Of a stretch of DNA of 64,000 nt, positions 1 through 10,945 are shown piece by piece (the first letter of the stretch is position 1; each line of letters opens with the position of its first letter). The stretch spans positions 248,001 through 312,000 of the forward strand of contig NZ_JACSQU010000003.1 of the NCBI RefSeq assembly GCF_014836405.1, given 5' to 3'. The notes under the pieces are model-generated. The model saw nothing but the letters and a program-made list of their open reading frames with translations, had not been told where the DNA came from and ran no database searches. The DNA comes from Brevundimonas guildfordensis. Its GTDB lineage: Bacteria > Pseudomonadota > Alphaproteobacteria > Caulobacterales > Caulobacteraceae. The position numbers were made by a program, and so were the translations under genes.

Positions 1-1185
<1,185 letters not shown>

Positions 1186-1197
1186 CTGCAATCCTCC

Positions 1198-2982
1198 TTA
1201 GTACACCCGAGCCCGGGGCTCGATGTAAGAGACCTCGTCGGTCATCGTGTATTTGTGCACCGGGCGATAATCGATCTGGACGCCCTCGCCCGGACGCTTC
1301 CACGCCAGGGTGTGCTTCATCCAGTTCTCGTCGTCGCGCTCGGGGAAATCCTCGCGGGCGTGGGCGCCGCGCGATTCCGTGCGGTTCAGCGCGCCTTCGA
1401 TGGTCACCAGGGCCTGCGAGATCAGGTTGTCGTATTCCAGCGTCTCGACCAGGTCGGTGTTCCAGATCAGACCGCGATCGGTGGTCTTGATGTCGGCGCC
1501 GGCGGCCTCGATCGAGCGCAGCTTCTGCACGCCTTCTTCCAGGGTCTTGCCGGTGCGGAACACCGCCGCGTCGGCCTGCATGGCGCGCTGCATGTCCAGA
1601 CGCAGGTGCGACGTCGGGGTCGAGCCCGAGGCGTTGCGGAAGCGGTCCAGGCGCGCGATGTGCTGGTCGGTCTGGGCCTTGGAGGCCGAGGGCACGGCCG
1701 AGTTCTTGTCCACGACCTCGCCGCAGCGCAGGCCGACGGCGCGGCCGAACACCACCAGGTCGGTCAGGGAGTTGGAGCCCAGGCGGTTGGCGCCGTGCAC
1801 CGAGACGCAGCCCGCCTCGCCCACGGCCATCAGGCCCGGCACCACGCTGTCGGGGTTGCCGTCGCGCAGCGTCAGCACCTCGCCGTGATAGTTCGTCGGG
1901 ATGCCGCCCATGTTGTAGTGGACGGTCGGGATGACCGGGATCGGCTCCTTGGTCACATCGACGCCGGCGAAGATCTTGGCCGATTCCGAGATGCCCGGCA
2001 GGCGCGCGTGCAGCACGGCCGGATCAAGGTGGTCCAGGTGCAGGAAGATGTGGTCCTTGTTCGGACCCACGCCGCGGCCTTCGCGGATTTCGATGGTCAT
2101 GGAGCGGCTGACCATGTCGCGCGGGGCCAGGTCCTTCACGGTCGGCGCATAGCGCTCCATGAAGCGTTCGCCTTCGGAGTTGGTCAGGTAACCGCCTTCA
2201 CCACGCGCGCCTTCGGTGATCAGGCAGCCGGCGCCGTAGATGCCGGTCGGGTGGAACTGCACGAACTCCATGTCCTGCAGCGGCAGGCCGGCGCGCAGCA
2301 CCATGGCGTTGCCGTCGCCGGTGCAGGTGTGGGCCGAGGTGGCCGAGAAATAGGCGCGGCCGTAGCCGCCGGTCGCCAGCACCACCATCTTGGCGCGGAA
2401 CTGGTGCAGCTGGCCGGTGTCGAGCTGAAGCGCGGTGACGCCAGTGCAGGCGCCGTCCTGCATGATCAGGTCCAGGGCGAAGTATTCGACGAAGAACTTC
2501 ACCTCCCGACGCACCGACTGGCCGTACAGGGTGTGCAGGATGGCGTGGCCGGTGCGGTCGGCGGCGGCGCAGGTGCGCTGCACCGGGCCTTCGCCGAAGT
2601 TGCGGGTCATGCCGCCGAAGGCGCGCTGGTAGATCTTGCCTTCGTCGGTGCGGCTGAAGGGCACGCCCCAGTGTTCCAGCTCATAGACGGCCTGGGGCGC
2701 GTTGCGCACCAGGTATTCGATGGCGTCCTGGTCGCCCAGCCAGTCCGACCCCTTGACGGTGTCGTACATGTGCCACTGCCAGGAATCCTCGCCCATGTTG
2801 CCCAGCGAGGCGGAGATGCCGCCTTGCGCCGCGACGGTGTGGCTCCGTGTGGGGAAAACCTTGGTGACGCAGGCGACCTTCAGGCCCTGCTGGGCGGCGC
2901 CGAGGGCGGCGCGCAGGCCCGAGCCGCCGGCGCCGACGACGACGACGTCGTATTCGTGATCAATAAGCTCGTAAGCAGCCAT
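1198..2982 (-). CDS. sdhA: Succinate dehydrogenase flavoprotein subunit
   Basis: Catalytic subunit of complex II, oxidising succinate to fumarate with covalently bound FAD. The Rossmann motif [13 protein letters not shown] is at 14-26, and His48 in [11 protein letters not shown] is the expected FAD-attachment histidine. The substrate and FAD regions [11 protein letters not shown] and [19 protein letters not shown] are intact, and the C-terminal helical domain ends in the usual EPRARVY. The 594 residues match the family. It lies 6 bases after sdhD and 12 before sdhB, so the four sdh genes are one transcript. Confidence 0.98.
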   Translation of the reverse strand: MAAYELIDHEYDVVVVGAGGSGLRAALGAAQQGLKVACVTKVFPTRSHTVAAQGGISASLGNMGEDSWQWHMYDTVKGSDWLGDQDAIEYLVRNAPQAVYELEHWGVPFSRTDEGKIYQRAFGGMTRNFGEGPVQRTCAAADRTGHAILHTLYGQSVRREVKFFVEYFALDLIMQDGACTGVTALQLDTGQLHQFRAKMVVLATGGYGRAYFSATSAHTCTGDGNAMVLRAGLPLQDMEFVQFHPTGIYGAGCLITEGARGEGGYLTNSEGERFMERYAPTVKDLAPRDMVSRSMTIEIREGRGVGPNKDHIFLHLDHLDPAVLHARLPGISESAKIFAGVDVTKEPIPVIPTVHYNMGGIPTNYHGEVLTLRDGNPDSVVPGLMAVGEAGCVSVHGANRLGSNSLTDLVVFGRAVGLRCGEVVDKNSAVPSASKAQTDQHIARLDRFRNASGSTPTSHLRLDMQRAMQADAAVFRTGKTLEEGVQKLRSIEAAGADIKTTDRGLIWNTDLVETLEYDNLISQALVTIEGALNRTESRGAHAREDFPERDDENWMKHTLAWKRPGEGVQIDYRPVHKYTMTDEVSYIEPRARVY

Positions 2983-2988
2983 GGCGGA

Positions 2989-3384
2989 TCAGACTCCGGC
3001 CGGCAGCGGGGCCGAGCCCAGCGCCAGACGCACGATGAAGAAGATGCTGGCGGCCGCCAGCACGAGGAAGACCAGGTTCGAGACCAGGATCAGGCCGGAA
3101 CGCGAACCGGCGGGGACGTAGTCCTCGATGATCACCTTCCAGGCCAGGCTGGCGAACAGGCAGAAGACCACCGCCGTCACGGCCGCGAGCCCGGCGTTCA
3201 GCGTGCTGCCGAACCAGGCGACGACCGCGCCGTAATCGGCGCCCGCCAGGGTGAGGCCCGAAGACAGGACCCAAAGGCCCAGCGGCATCAGGGCCAGCAG
3301 CGCCAGCTTTTCGACTTTCCATTCCGAGGCGCCGTGACGCTCGGAGATTTTCACATTGTTCTTGAACTTGGGCGCGGCGCTCAC
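2989..3384 (-). CDS. sdhD: Succinate dehydrogenase membrane anchor SdhD, heme-ligand His absent
   Basis: Small membrane anchor of complex II with three hydrophobic segments (about 27-47, 51-78 and 97-120). The signature VIIEDYV aligns with E. coli SdhD, so Asp88-Tyr89 match the quinone-site pair Asp82-Tyr83. Eleven residues before Asp88, where E. coli has the heme b ligand His71 (HAWIGMWQVLTDYV), this protein has Phe77 (FASLAWKVIIEDYV). A Cys lies two residues earlier, at 75. The ATG overlaps the sdhC stop by 4 bases (ATGA), so translation is probably coupled. Family and position are certain; the loss of heme binding is an inference from alignment by eye. Confidence 0.9.
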   Translation of the reverse strand: MSAAPKFKNNVKISERHGASEWKVEKLALLALMPLGLWVLSSGLTLAGADYGAVVAWFGSTLNAGLAAVTAVVFCLFASLAWKVIIEDYVPAGSRSGLILVSNLVFLVLAAASIFFIVRLALGSAPLPAGV

Positions 3385-3842
3385 AGCGAAACCTTTCCAG
3401 CAGCGAACAGCACGACCCAGAACAGGACGGCCAGGACGATCGGGCCCCAGACGGCGATCTGGGCCAGCAGGTTGGCCGACTTGAGGGTCAGGCCGCGACC
3501 CGCATCGTTGATCAGGTGGCGTGCGCCGTTCAGCAGGAAGGAGAACAGCACCCAGGTCAGGCCGAACCAGATGAACAGGCCGAACGGCGAGCGCGAGAAG
3601 GCGGCGACCGAGGCGAAGGCGTCCGGGCCGGAAGCCGTGGCGGCGACCCAGCCCAGCAGCAGGATCGCGCCCACGCTGGCCGCGCCGATGGTGACGCGGA
3701 ACAGGATCGACGCGACCATGGTCATGTGCCAGCGCCAGATATCGGTGAAGGGCGACATCGGAGCGACGTGCCCGTTGGGGTGACGGACGTAGCGGCCCGT
3801 CCGGTCGCCAGTTTCGCCCGCAGCCGTGGGAGTGTTCGACAT
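3381..3842 (-). CDS. sdhC: Succinate dehydrogenase cytochrome b556-type subunit SdhC, heme-ligand His absent
   Basis: Large membrane anchor of complex II, first gene of the operon, with three membrane segments (about 41-66, 85-105 and 123-147). The family motifs are recognisable: MTMVASILFRVTIGA at 40-54 and NGARHLINDAGRG at 105-117. Ser45 and Arg49 match the quinone-site residues Ser27 and Arg31 of E. coli. His30 is replaced by Phe48, and the heme ligand His84, seven residues before the conserved RH, is replaced by Phe102 (SFLLNGARH). His109 is kept. I choose the ATG at 3842; an in-frame TTG at 3857 is less likely. The ribosome site is weak. Length is 153 residues. Confidence 0.9.
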   Translation of the reverse strand: MSNTPTAAGETGDRTGRYVRHPNGHVAPMSPFTDIWRWHMTMVASILFRVTIGAASVGAILLLGWVAATASGPDAFASVAAFSRSPFGLFIWFGLTWVLFSFLLNGARHLINDAGRGLTLKSANLLAQIAVWGPIVLAVLFWVVLFAAGKVSL

Positions 3843-3969
3843 GCGAATGATTCTCAAAAAACCCGAGGAATTTCAGGCCGGATTGCAGTGCAACAGGCTT
3901 TAGTGACGCGGACGGGGCGGTGTCAACGAAGCGAACCGATTCCCGTCAAGTTCTACCTGCGAGCGGCGA

Positions 3970-4395
3970 TCAAAAGGCTGCGATATGCGACAGCGCCCTC
4001 GCGCGCGCGGCGGCCGCGCAAGGAACCGCCCCGGGCCGCCCCCAGACCGGATCGGGCCATAAGGGATCGTCGCGCCGGCGTCCGACCACGTGAATGTGAA
4101 GTTGGGCGGTGACATTGCCGAGCGCCGCCACGTTCAGCTTGTCGACCGGCTGTTCGCGCAGGGCGCCCAGTTCGCGCACCAGAGAGCCGGCCCGCACGAT
4201 CTCTTCGGTCAGCACGGCGCGCTGTTCGGGCGACAGGTCCTCCAGTTCGACTGCGCCGGGCAGGCGCGGCAGCAGGATCAGCCACGCAAAGCGCGCGTCG
4301 TCCTGAAGCCGGACCTGACACAGCGGCCAGTCGGCGGCGAATACGGAAGCCGCCTCGAAAGCGGGATCGGCGCGGAAGTCTGAAGGCGAGGGCAT
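3970..4395 (-). CDS. HIT-family nucleotide-binding protein
   Basis: Histidine-triad superfamily protein of 141 residues. Such enzymes hydrolyse or transfer nucleotidyl groups through a histidine nucleophile. The motif is QLHIHVVGRRRDDP: Gln98, His100 and His102 stand where canonical HINT proteins have three His. The nucleophile position (His100) and the third His are kept and the first is Gln. The following PLWPDPVWG is typical of an alphaproteobacterial HIT branch. It stands alone between sdhC and mdh. The substrate cannot be inferred. Confidence 0.8.
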   Translation of the reverse strand: MPSPSDFRADPAFEAASVFAADWPLCQVRLQDDARFAWLILLPRLPGAVELEDLSPEQRAVLTEEIVRAGSLVRELGALREQPVDKLNVAALGNVTAQLHIHVVGRRRDDPLWPDPVWGRPGAVPCAAAARARALSHIAAF

Positions 4396-4536
4396 GGCGG
4401 ACCGTGACAGCCGTCAGGCAGGGGCGCAATGATCAAAGCGGTGGAGGCGGACGCTTGCCGCGACCGGCTGACAGGTCTAGACCGCCGGTCCATCGACTAG
4501 CATTTCGCACTCGCAATATCGACTGGAGAGACCTGA

Positions 4537-5499
<963 letters not shown>

Positions 5500-5540
5500 G
5501 GGCGCTAACGCGAGCCGCGCGGCTCGCTGCTTGAGCGCTT
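5500..5540. repeat. Dispersed GCTGCTTGAGCGC hairpin, copy 1
   Basis: Directly after the mdh stop, this segment contains the perfect 18-base palindrome GCGAGCCGCGCGGCTCGC followed by TGCTTGAGCGC. Related copies occur at 22680, 44256, 44294, 56030 and 56088, always between genes. Confidence 0.6.
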
Positions 5541-5555
5541 AGGCGTCTAAATTGG

Positions 5556-5587
5556 AAAGGGCCGCATTTTCGAGTGCGGCCCTTTTT
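5556..5587 (+). terminator. Intrinsic terminator of mdh
   Basis: Eleven-pair stem AAAGGGCCGCA / TGCGGCCCTTT with an 8-base loop and a run of five T, about 57 bases after the mdh stop. Confidence 0.9.
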
Positions 5588-5606
5588 CGTGCGTGACCCC
5601 TAGAAA

Positions 5607-5729
5607 CCGCTCATCCCGGCGGACGCCGGGATCCAGTACGAACCCCAAGCACCGCATTTAGTGAACCTCTCAGCCAATCTCGCATTGGCGGCCAAAGCAC
5701 TGGATCCCGGCGTCCGCCGGGATGAGCGG
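5607..5729. repeat. REP-like doublet with perfect 31-bp inverted arms
   Basis: Two perfectly inverted 31-base arms (5607-5637 and 5699-5729), each itself a palindrome around CCCGGCGTCCGCCGGG, enclose 61 bases that include a small GCCAAT/ATTGGC hairpin. A solo relative of the same arm follows mutS at 34921. The unit sits between the mdh terminator and the zapE stop. It looks like a dispersed palindromic element; no protein is encoded in it. Confidence 0.8.
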
Positions 5730-5738
5730 AAGGGGGGC

Positions 5739-6851
5739 TCAGGCCGCCTCAGCCTCTTCGCGCTGTTCCAGCCAGTCCTCGCTCTGCATCTCGTTGAAGC
5801 GCGAGACGGTGCGTTCGAACTCGAAGGCGCCGACGCCTTCGACATAGAGGGCCTCCGGCGCGGCCTGGGCCAGAACCACAAGCCGGGTCTTGGCCTCGTA
5901 AAGCGCGTCCACCAGCGTTACCAGACGGCGCGCCTCGTGGTGGTTGGCCGGGCTGAGCAGGGGCACGTCAGCCAGGAACAGGGTGTGGAAGCGCCGGGCG
6001 ACGGCCAGATAGTCCTGCGGCCCCAGCGGTCGGCCGCATAGCTCGTCAAAGGTCGCGCGCGCCATGGCGCCGACCGTGCGCTCCAGCTTCACCTCGCGGC
6101 CCAGCACCGGCAGGGCGATGGGCTCCTCCGTCTCGCCGCCCTTCAGGTCCGACCACAGGGTCTCGAAGCCCTGCCGGGCCTCGGCGTCCAGCGGCGAGAA
6201 CCAGACCTTGGCCCCGGCCATGCGGTCCAGGCGGAAGTCGCGGGCGCCGGCCGTCTCGACCACGTCGCAGCGCTGGCGGAGGATGTCGATGAAGGGCAGG
6301 AAGAGCTGGCGGTTGATGCCGTTCTTGTAGAGGTCTTCGGGCGCGCGGTTCGAGGTGACGGCCAGCACCACCTTCTTCTCGAACAGGGCCTCGAACAGAC
6401 GGCCCAGGATCATGGCGTCGGCGATGTCCGTGACCTGAAGTTCGTCGAAGCACAGCAGCCGCGCCTCCGAGGCGATCAGGGCGGCGATCGGCGGAATGGG
6501 GTCGTCGCCTCGGCTGGTCCCGAAGACCTCCTTGCGGCTGCGCGCCGTGCCGTCGCGCCACTGTTTCACTAGGTCGTGGATGCGCGCCATGAAGGCGTGG
6601 AAGTGGGCCCGCACCTTCTTCTGCTCGGGCGTCGAGGAATAGAAGAGGTCCATCAGCATGGACTTGCCGCGTCCGGGCGGGCCCCAGATGTAGATGCCGC
6701 GCACGGTCGGCTGGGCGCCGAACAGGCCCTTCTTCGACAGGTCGGTCTCCAGCCGTTCAAGCGCGCCGATCAGGGCGGCCTGGGCCGGCTCGGGCGTGAT
6801 CACGCCTTCTTCCACGCGGATGTCGTAGGCGTTGCGGATGCGGGAGGTCAT
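5739..6851 (-). CDS. zapE: Cell division protein ZapE (AFG1-like ATPase)
   Basis: AFG1/ZapE family P-loop ATPase, in E. coli a Z-ring-associated protein of late division. Walker A is GPPGRGKS (57-64), Walker B is LLCFDELQV, and the arginine-rich sensor TSNRAPEDLYKNG follows. I start at the ATG at 6851 (MTSRIRNAYD), which gives 370 residues, typical of the family. The frame stays open further upstream to 6986, but that stretch overlaps the asd leader and looks non-coding. The gene is divergent from asd with about 150 bases between the starts, so both promoters should lie at 6852-7000. Confidence 0.93.
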   Translation of the reverse strand: MTSRIRNAYDIRVEEGVITPEPAQAALIGALERLETDLSKKGLFGAQPTVRGIYIWGPPGRGKSMLMDLFYSSTPEQKKVRAHFHAFMARIHDLVKQWRDGTARSRKEVFGTSRGDDPIPPIAALIASEARLLCFDELQVTDIADAMILGRLFEALFEKKVVLAVTSNRAPEDLYKNGINRQLFLPFIDILRQRCDVVETAGARDFRLDRMAGAKVWFSPLDAEARQGFETLWSDLKGGETEEPIALPVLGREVKLERTVGAMARATFDELCGRPLGPQDYLAVARRFHTLFLADVPLLSPANHHEARRLVTLVDALYEAKTRLVVLAQAAPEALYVEGVGAFEFERTVSRFNEMQSEDWLEQREEAEAA

Positions 6852-7000
6852 GCCCAGCAGATAGCCCCCCGACAGGGCCGGGGAAAGGCGGTCGCCGTTT
6901 CCGGCGTCGATTTGGAGGATTCCGGTTGCTTCACGGCTGCGAAGGACCCAAATGCAGAAGCGTTTCTCCCAAACGCCCCCGTACAAAGGATGATTTCATC

Positions 7001-8047
7001 ATGGGCTATCGCGTCGCCGTCGTAGGCGCCACCGGCAATGTCGGCCGGGAAATTCTGGCCATTCTCGAAGAAGTGAACTTTCCCGTCGAGAAAATGCACG
7101 CGATCGCCTCCCGAAAATCCAAGGGCGTCGAGGTCTCCTTCGGCGATCGCACCATCAAGTGCGAGGACATCGAACAGTTCGACTTCTCCAGCGTTGACCT
7201 GGTGCTGATGAGCGCCGGCGGCGCGGTGTCGCGCGAGTGGTCCGAGAAGATCGGCAAGGCCGGCCCCATCGTCATCGACAACTCCTCGGCCTTCCGACAG
7301 GACCCGGACGTGCCGCTGATCGTGCCCGAGGTGAACCCCGACGCGGTCAAGCTGGCGCGCAAGAAGAACATCGTCGCCAACCCCAACTGCTCGACCGCCC
7401 AACTGGTGGTGGCGCTGAAGCCGCTGCATGACGCGGCCAAGATCAAGCGCGTCGTCGTCTCGACCTACCAGTCCGTGTCGGGCGCCGGGAAGGAAGGCAT
7501 GGACGAGCTGTGGAACCAGACCAAGGCCATCTACGGCCTGGGCGACGCCACGCCCAAGAAGTTCCCCAAGCAGATCGCCTTCAACGTCATCCCCTACATC
7601 GGTTCGTTCCGCGACGACGGCTATACCGACGAAGAGGCCAAGATGTGGGAGGAGACGCACAAGATGCTCGATCCCTCGATCAAGCTGACCGTCACCTGCG
7701 TGCGCGTGCCGGTCTTCGTCGGCCACTCCGAAGCGGTGACGGTCGAGTTCGACCGTCCGATCGCGCCGGACGAAGCGCGCGAAATCCTGCGCGAGGCGCC
7801 GGGCGTTCAGGTCATCGATAAGCAGGAACACGACGGCTACATCACCCCGGTCGACGCGGCGGGCGAGCACGCGGTCTATGTGTCGCGCATCCGCAAGGAC
7901 CCGACCGTCGAGCACGGCCTGTCGTTCTGGGTGGTGTCCGACAACCTGCGCAAGGGCGCGGCTCTGAACGCCGTGCAGATCGCCCAGCTGCTGGACGAGA
8001 CCGGCGTCATCACGCCCAAGAGCGGCTACCGCACTCTGACGGTCTAA
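7001..8047 (+). CDS. asd: Aspartate-semialdehyde dehydrogenase
   Basis: NADPH-dependent enzyme converting aspartyl phosphate to aspartate semialdehyde, the branch point for lysine/diaminopimelate, methionine and threonine. The N-terminal VVGATGNVG (7-15) binds NADP, and the nucleophile Cys130 lies in NPNCSTAQL. The ATG at 7001 is preceded by AAAGGATGATTTCATC, a reasonable ribosome site, and gives 348 residues. The frame is open upstream to 6926, but that extension lacks family similarity. The divergent neighbour is zapE. A GC hairpin follows the stop. Confidence 0.96.
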   Translation: MGYRVAVVGATGNVGREILAILEEVNFPVEKMHAIASRKSKGVEVSFGDRTIKCEDIEQFDFSSVDLVLMSAGGAVSREWSEKIGKAGPIVIDNSSAFRQDPDVPLIVPEVNPDAVKLARKKNIVANPNCSTAQLVVALKPLHDAAKIKRVVVSTYQSVSGAGKEGMDELWNQTKAIYGLGDATPKKFPKQIAFNVIPYIGSFRDDGYTDEEAKMWEETHKMLDPSIKLTVTCVRVPVFVGHSEAVTVEFDRPIAPDEAREILREAPGVQVIDKQEHDGYITPVDAAGEHAVYVSRIRKDPTVEHGLSFWVVSDNLRKGAALNAVQIAQLLDETGVITPKSGYRTLTV

Positions 8048-8058
8048 GAAGCCCTAAG

Positions 8059-8079
8059 GCCTCGCGCGCGGCGCGAGGC
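8059..8079 (+). terminator. GC hairpin after asd, weak terminator candidate
   Basis: Perfect 9-pair stem GCCTCGCGC / GCGCGAGGC 12 bases after the asd stop. No T run follows, so it may stabilise the mRNA end rather than terminate. A second hairpin (CCCCGCCGC / GCGGCGGGG) lies just before the rarD start. Confidence 0.4.
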
Positions 8080-8152
8080 TGCCTGAGGGCGGTTTGAGCA
8101 CTCCATGACCCCGCCGCGTCGGCGATGCGGCGGGGATCGAAAGGTTTCCAGC

Positions 8153-9157
8153 GTGAGCGCGTCGTCTGCTCCTCCTGCGTCCGAAGCCCGCGCCGCCCTG
8201 GGGGCGGGGGTGCTCTGCTACTTGCTGTGGGGTTTCATTCCCCTGGTGTTCCAGCAGATGGCGCATCAGGGCGCCGACGCCTGGGAGATCATGGGCCACC
8301 GGGCCGTCTGGGCCGTGCTCTGGTCCCTGGCCCTGGTCCTGCTGTCGCGCCAGTGGACGCAGGTCGTCGCCGTCTTTCGCCAGCCCAAGGTGCTGGGCTG
8401 GCTGGCGCTGTCGGCGGTGCTGATCGCGACCAATTGGACCACCTACGTCATGGCGGTGAACAACGGGCGCACGCTGGACGCCTCGCTCGGCTACTACCTC
8501 AACCCCTTGCTGAACATGGCGGCGGGGGCCTGGCTGTTCCGTGAACGGATCGATCGCTTCGGCGCGGCCGCCATCGTGCTGGCGGCGCTCGGAGTGATCC
8601 TGCAGGCGGTGGCGCTGGGTCATGCGCCCTGGGTGTCCCTGCTGCTGGCCTTCAGCTTTGCGGGGTACGGCATCATCCGCAAGCGGGTCTCGGTCGACGC
8701 CCAGACCGGCCTGTTCATGGAGTGCCTTCTGCTGGCCCTGCCGGGTCTGGCCTGGGTGGTCTTCATCGAAACCACTGGCCAGGGGCATTTCACCGCCTCG
8801 CCCGCCGCGACGCTGTGGCTGCTGATCGCCGGACCGGCGACTGTCATTCCGCTGGCCCTGTTCGCCTGGGCGGCGCGGCGGATGCCTCTGTCCAGCATGG
8901 GTTTCCTGCAGTTCCTTGCGCCGACCATCGTCTTCGTCATCGGCGCCCTGCAGGGCGAGGCCCTGGGCGCCCTGCGCATCGCCTCCTTCGCCTTTATCTG
9001 GGGCGGCGCCGCCGTCTTCGCCCTCGGCGCCGTGCTGAAGGTGCGCCGCGCCTCGGCCACCGCAGAGACGATCGTGGCGCCCGAGCCGGGGCTTCTGGAC
9101 GATCCGGCCGAGGACCGCATGGACGCCATCGGCGAGAATCCGCCGCCTGCGCGTTGA
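8153..9157 (+). CDS. rarD: RarD-type EamA-family permease
   Basis: Drug/metabolite transporter superfamily protein of the RarD branch, about ten membrane segments in two EamA repeats. RarD-type features include LLWGFIPLVFQQ at the first helix, ATNWTTYVMAVNNGRTLDASLGYYLNPL in the middle, and GPATVIPLALFAWAARR in the second half (given here as separate landmarks). I favour the GTG at 8153 after GAAAGG; an ATG at 8105 would make the start run through a GC-rich hairpin. The result is 334 residues. The substrate is unknown for the family. The last 35 residues are hydrophilic. Confidence 0.85.
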   Translation: MSASSAPPASEARAALGAGVLCYLLWGFIPLVFQQMAHQGADAWEIMGHRAVWAVLWSLALVLLSRQWTQVVAVFRQPKVLGWLALSAVLIATNWTTYVMAVNNGRTLDASLGYYLNPLLNMAAGAWLFRERIDRFGAAAIVLAALGVILQAVALGHAPWVSLLLAFSFAGYGIIRKRVSVDAQTGLFMECLLLALPGLAWVVFIETTGQGHFTASPAATLWLLIAGPATVIPLALFAWAARRMPLSSMGFLQFLAPTIVFVIGALQGEALGALRIASFAFIWGGAAVFALGAVLKVRRASATAETIVAPEPGLLDDPAEDRMDAIGENPPPAR

Positions 9158-9190
9158 GGTCTGGCGTCGTCCCGTCCTAAAGAGAGGGGG

Positions 9191-9772
9191 ATGATGATCC
9201 GCTCCCGCCTGCTTTCCGCCCTCGCCGTATCCGTGCTGATCGCCGGGGGGACCTCCGCCTGCGCTCAAAGCAGCGGCGCCCTTGGCGGAGGCGGCGACGT
9301 CATCCGCACCGCCCGCGCGGGGGTCGCTCGCGAGGCCGCAACCTCCGCCGCCGCCGGCGCCCCCGCGGCCGTCGCCGCGCCGCCGACTACGGCCGAGACC
9401 TTCGACGCCGTCAGCGACGCCCTGGACGCGGCGGCCGCCGCCTGGACCTCGGGCGAGGTTGACGCGGTCATGGCCACCTATGTCCACGACGAGCCGCTGC
9501 TGGTGTTTCTGGGCGACACGCCGCTGAAGGGACCCGACAGCGTGCGCGCGGCCCTGGACGCCCGGGCCGCCGAGCCCGGCGGGCTGGGCGCCTTGTCCTA
9601 TGAGTGGTTCGAGACCCTGCAGTTCGACGTCAATACGGCGGTGGTTTCAGGTCGGGCCGTGATGACGCGCGACGGCAAGACCCATCGCGGCCTGTTCACC
9701 CGCATCCTGCGCCGTACGGTCGACGGCTGGCTGATTGTGCACGACCAGCTGGCCTGGGGGCCGGCGGCCTAA
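9191..9772 (+). CDS. Exported SnoaL/DUF4440-like protein
   Basis: 193 residues. An N-terminal signal sequence (about 1-25, LLSALAVSVLIAGGTSACAQ) is followed by an Ala/Gly-rich linker and, from about residue 65, a domain of the SnoaL/NTF2-like type: an opening helix with AAAAWTSGEVDAVMATYV, then the LVFLGDTPLKGPDSVRAAL strand-helix and RRTVDGWLIVHDQLAW at the end. These domains bind small ligands or act as isomerases; no catalytic residue can be assigned. The signal ends in SAC, which resembles a lipobox only weakly. The ribosome site GAGAGGGGG precedes two adjacent ATG codons. Its end overlaps the convergent serine hydrolase gene by 4 bases. Confidence 0.75.
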   Translation: MMIRSRLLSALAVSVLIAGGTSACAQSSGALGGGGDVIRTARAGVAREAATSAAAGAPAAVAAPPTTAETFDAVSDALDAAAAAWTSGEVDAVMATYVHDEPLLVFLGDTPLKGPDSVRAALDARAAEPGGLGALSYEWFETLQFDVNTAVVSGRAVMTRDGKTHRGLFTRILRRTVDGWLIVHDQLAWGPAA

Positions 9773-10914
9773 AGGGCGCCGTAGAGCGCCTCGATCAGCC
9801 TCAGCGCGCGCGGGTCGCCGATCAGGTGCGGCGACTGACGCGTCATGACATAGGCGGCCGACACCCCTGCCGCCTGATCCGCAAACGCCATCGACCCGCC
9901 CCAGCCGCAGTGGCCGACCGCTTCGGGGTTGGGGCCGAAGATGTTCAGGCCCTGATTGCGGGTGAAGCCCGCCGCCCAGCTCATGTCGAAGGGCAGCACC
10001 TTGTCGGGCCCGTGGATGCGCTCGCGCGTGGCCTGGGCCAGGGTCTCTTCCGACAGCACCGCCAGATGGTCGAGCGCGCCGCCGGTGGCGACGATGGACA
10101 TCATGCGCGCCAGATCGCGCGCCGTGGCGTGCAGGTTAGCGGAGGGAATCTCCGCCGTCCGCCACTCGGTCGAGCCGCGTCCGCCGGGGGCCGAGCCGCG
10201 ATCCAGGAAGGCGGCCTTCTTGATGGCGTCGATGGGGCCGAGGTCCGGCGCGGCGGCGGGCTTGCGCAGCTGGGCGACGCGGCCGTGCTCGGCCTCGGGC
10301 AGGCCGATCCACAGGTCCAGATCGAACGGCTGGGCGAAGTCTTCGCGCAGGGCGGTCCCCATCGTCCGGCCGTCGACGATGCGGAACAGCTCGCCCGCCA
10401 GATAGCCGATGGTGATCGGGTGATAGCCGGACGCCGTGCCCGGCGCCCACAGCGGCGCCTGGGCCGCCAGCTTGTCCAGCACGGCCTGACGGTCGAACCA
10501 GATGGCCGGTTCGACCCCGTCGGAAAAGCCCGGCAGGCCGGACTGATGGCTCATCAGTTGGCCGACGGTCAGCTGGTCCTTGCCGGCCGCCCCGAAGGCC
10601 GGCCAGTGGTCGGCGACCCGGTCTTCGTAGGACAACAGCCCCTTGTCGACGCAGCGCGCGATCATCAGCGCCATCACCGCCTTGCCGGTCGAGAAGACCG
10701 GGACCAGCGTGTCCTCGGCGAAGGGCTTGGTCCCCGCCAGATCAGCCGACCCGGCCCACAGGTCGACCGCGACCTCGCCGTCGATGGTCACGCTGAAGCG
10801 CGCGGCCAGTTCGTTCAGCCCCTCGGGGGCGTCGGTGAAGTTGGCGGCGAAGGCGTCCTTCACTGCATTGAAGCGCGGCGGGCAGACGCCGTGGAGGTCG
10901 GGAAGGCTGGTCAT
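9769..10914 (-). CDS. Beta-lactamase-fold serine hydrolase (EstB-like)
   Basis: Serine hydrolase of the class C beta-lactamase/esterase fold (381 residues). The nucleophile motif is FSTGK with Ser75 and Lys78, and the tyrosine motif is SGYHPITIG with Tyr164, as in EstB-type carboxylesterases rather than true beta-lactamases (which have YxN). A GWGG near the C-terminus stands for the KTG-like strand. No signal peptide is evident, so it is probably cytoplasmic and an esterase. It is a single gene between a convergent and a co-directional neighbour. Confidence 0.85.
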   Translation of the reverse strand: MTSLPDLHGVCPPRFNAVKDAFAANFTDAPEGLNELAARFSVTIDGEVAVDLWAGSADLAGTKPFAEDTLVPVFSTGKAVMALMIARCVDKGLLSYEDRVADHWPAFGAAGKDQLTVGQLMSHQSGLPGFSDGVEPAIWFDRQAVLDKLAAQAPLWAPGTASGYHPITIGYLAGELFRIVDGRTMGTALREDFAQPFDLDLWIGLPEAEHGRVAQLRKPAAAPDLGPIDAIKKAAFLDRGSAPGGRGSTEWRTAEIPSANLHATARDLARMMSIVATGGALDHLAVLSEETLAQATRERIHGPDKVLPFDMSWAAGFTRNQGLNIFGPNPEAVGHCGWGGSMAFADQAAGVSAAYVMTRQSPHLIGDPRALRLIEALYGAL

Positions 10915-10945
10915 GTGCGCGGTTTAGCGCTTTGGCGGCTGCGGG

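Noticed and set aside
3953..4429. Alternative 158-codon frame over the HIT gene
   Set aside because: Arginine-rich out-of-frame reading; the HIT motif lies in the other frame.
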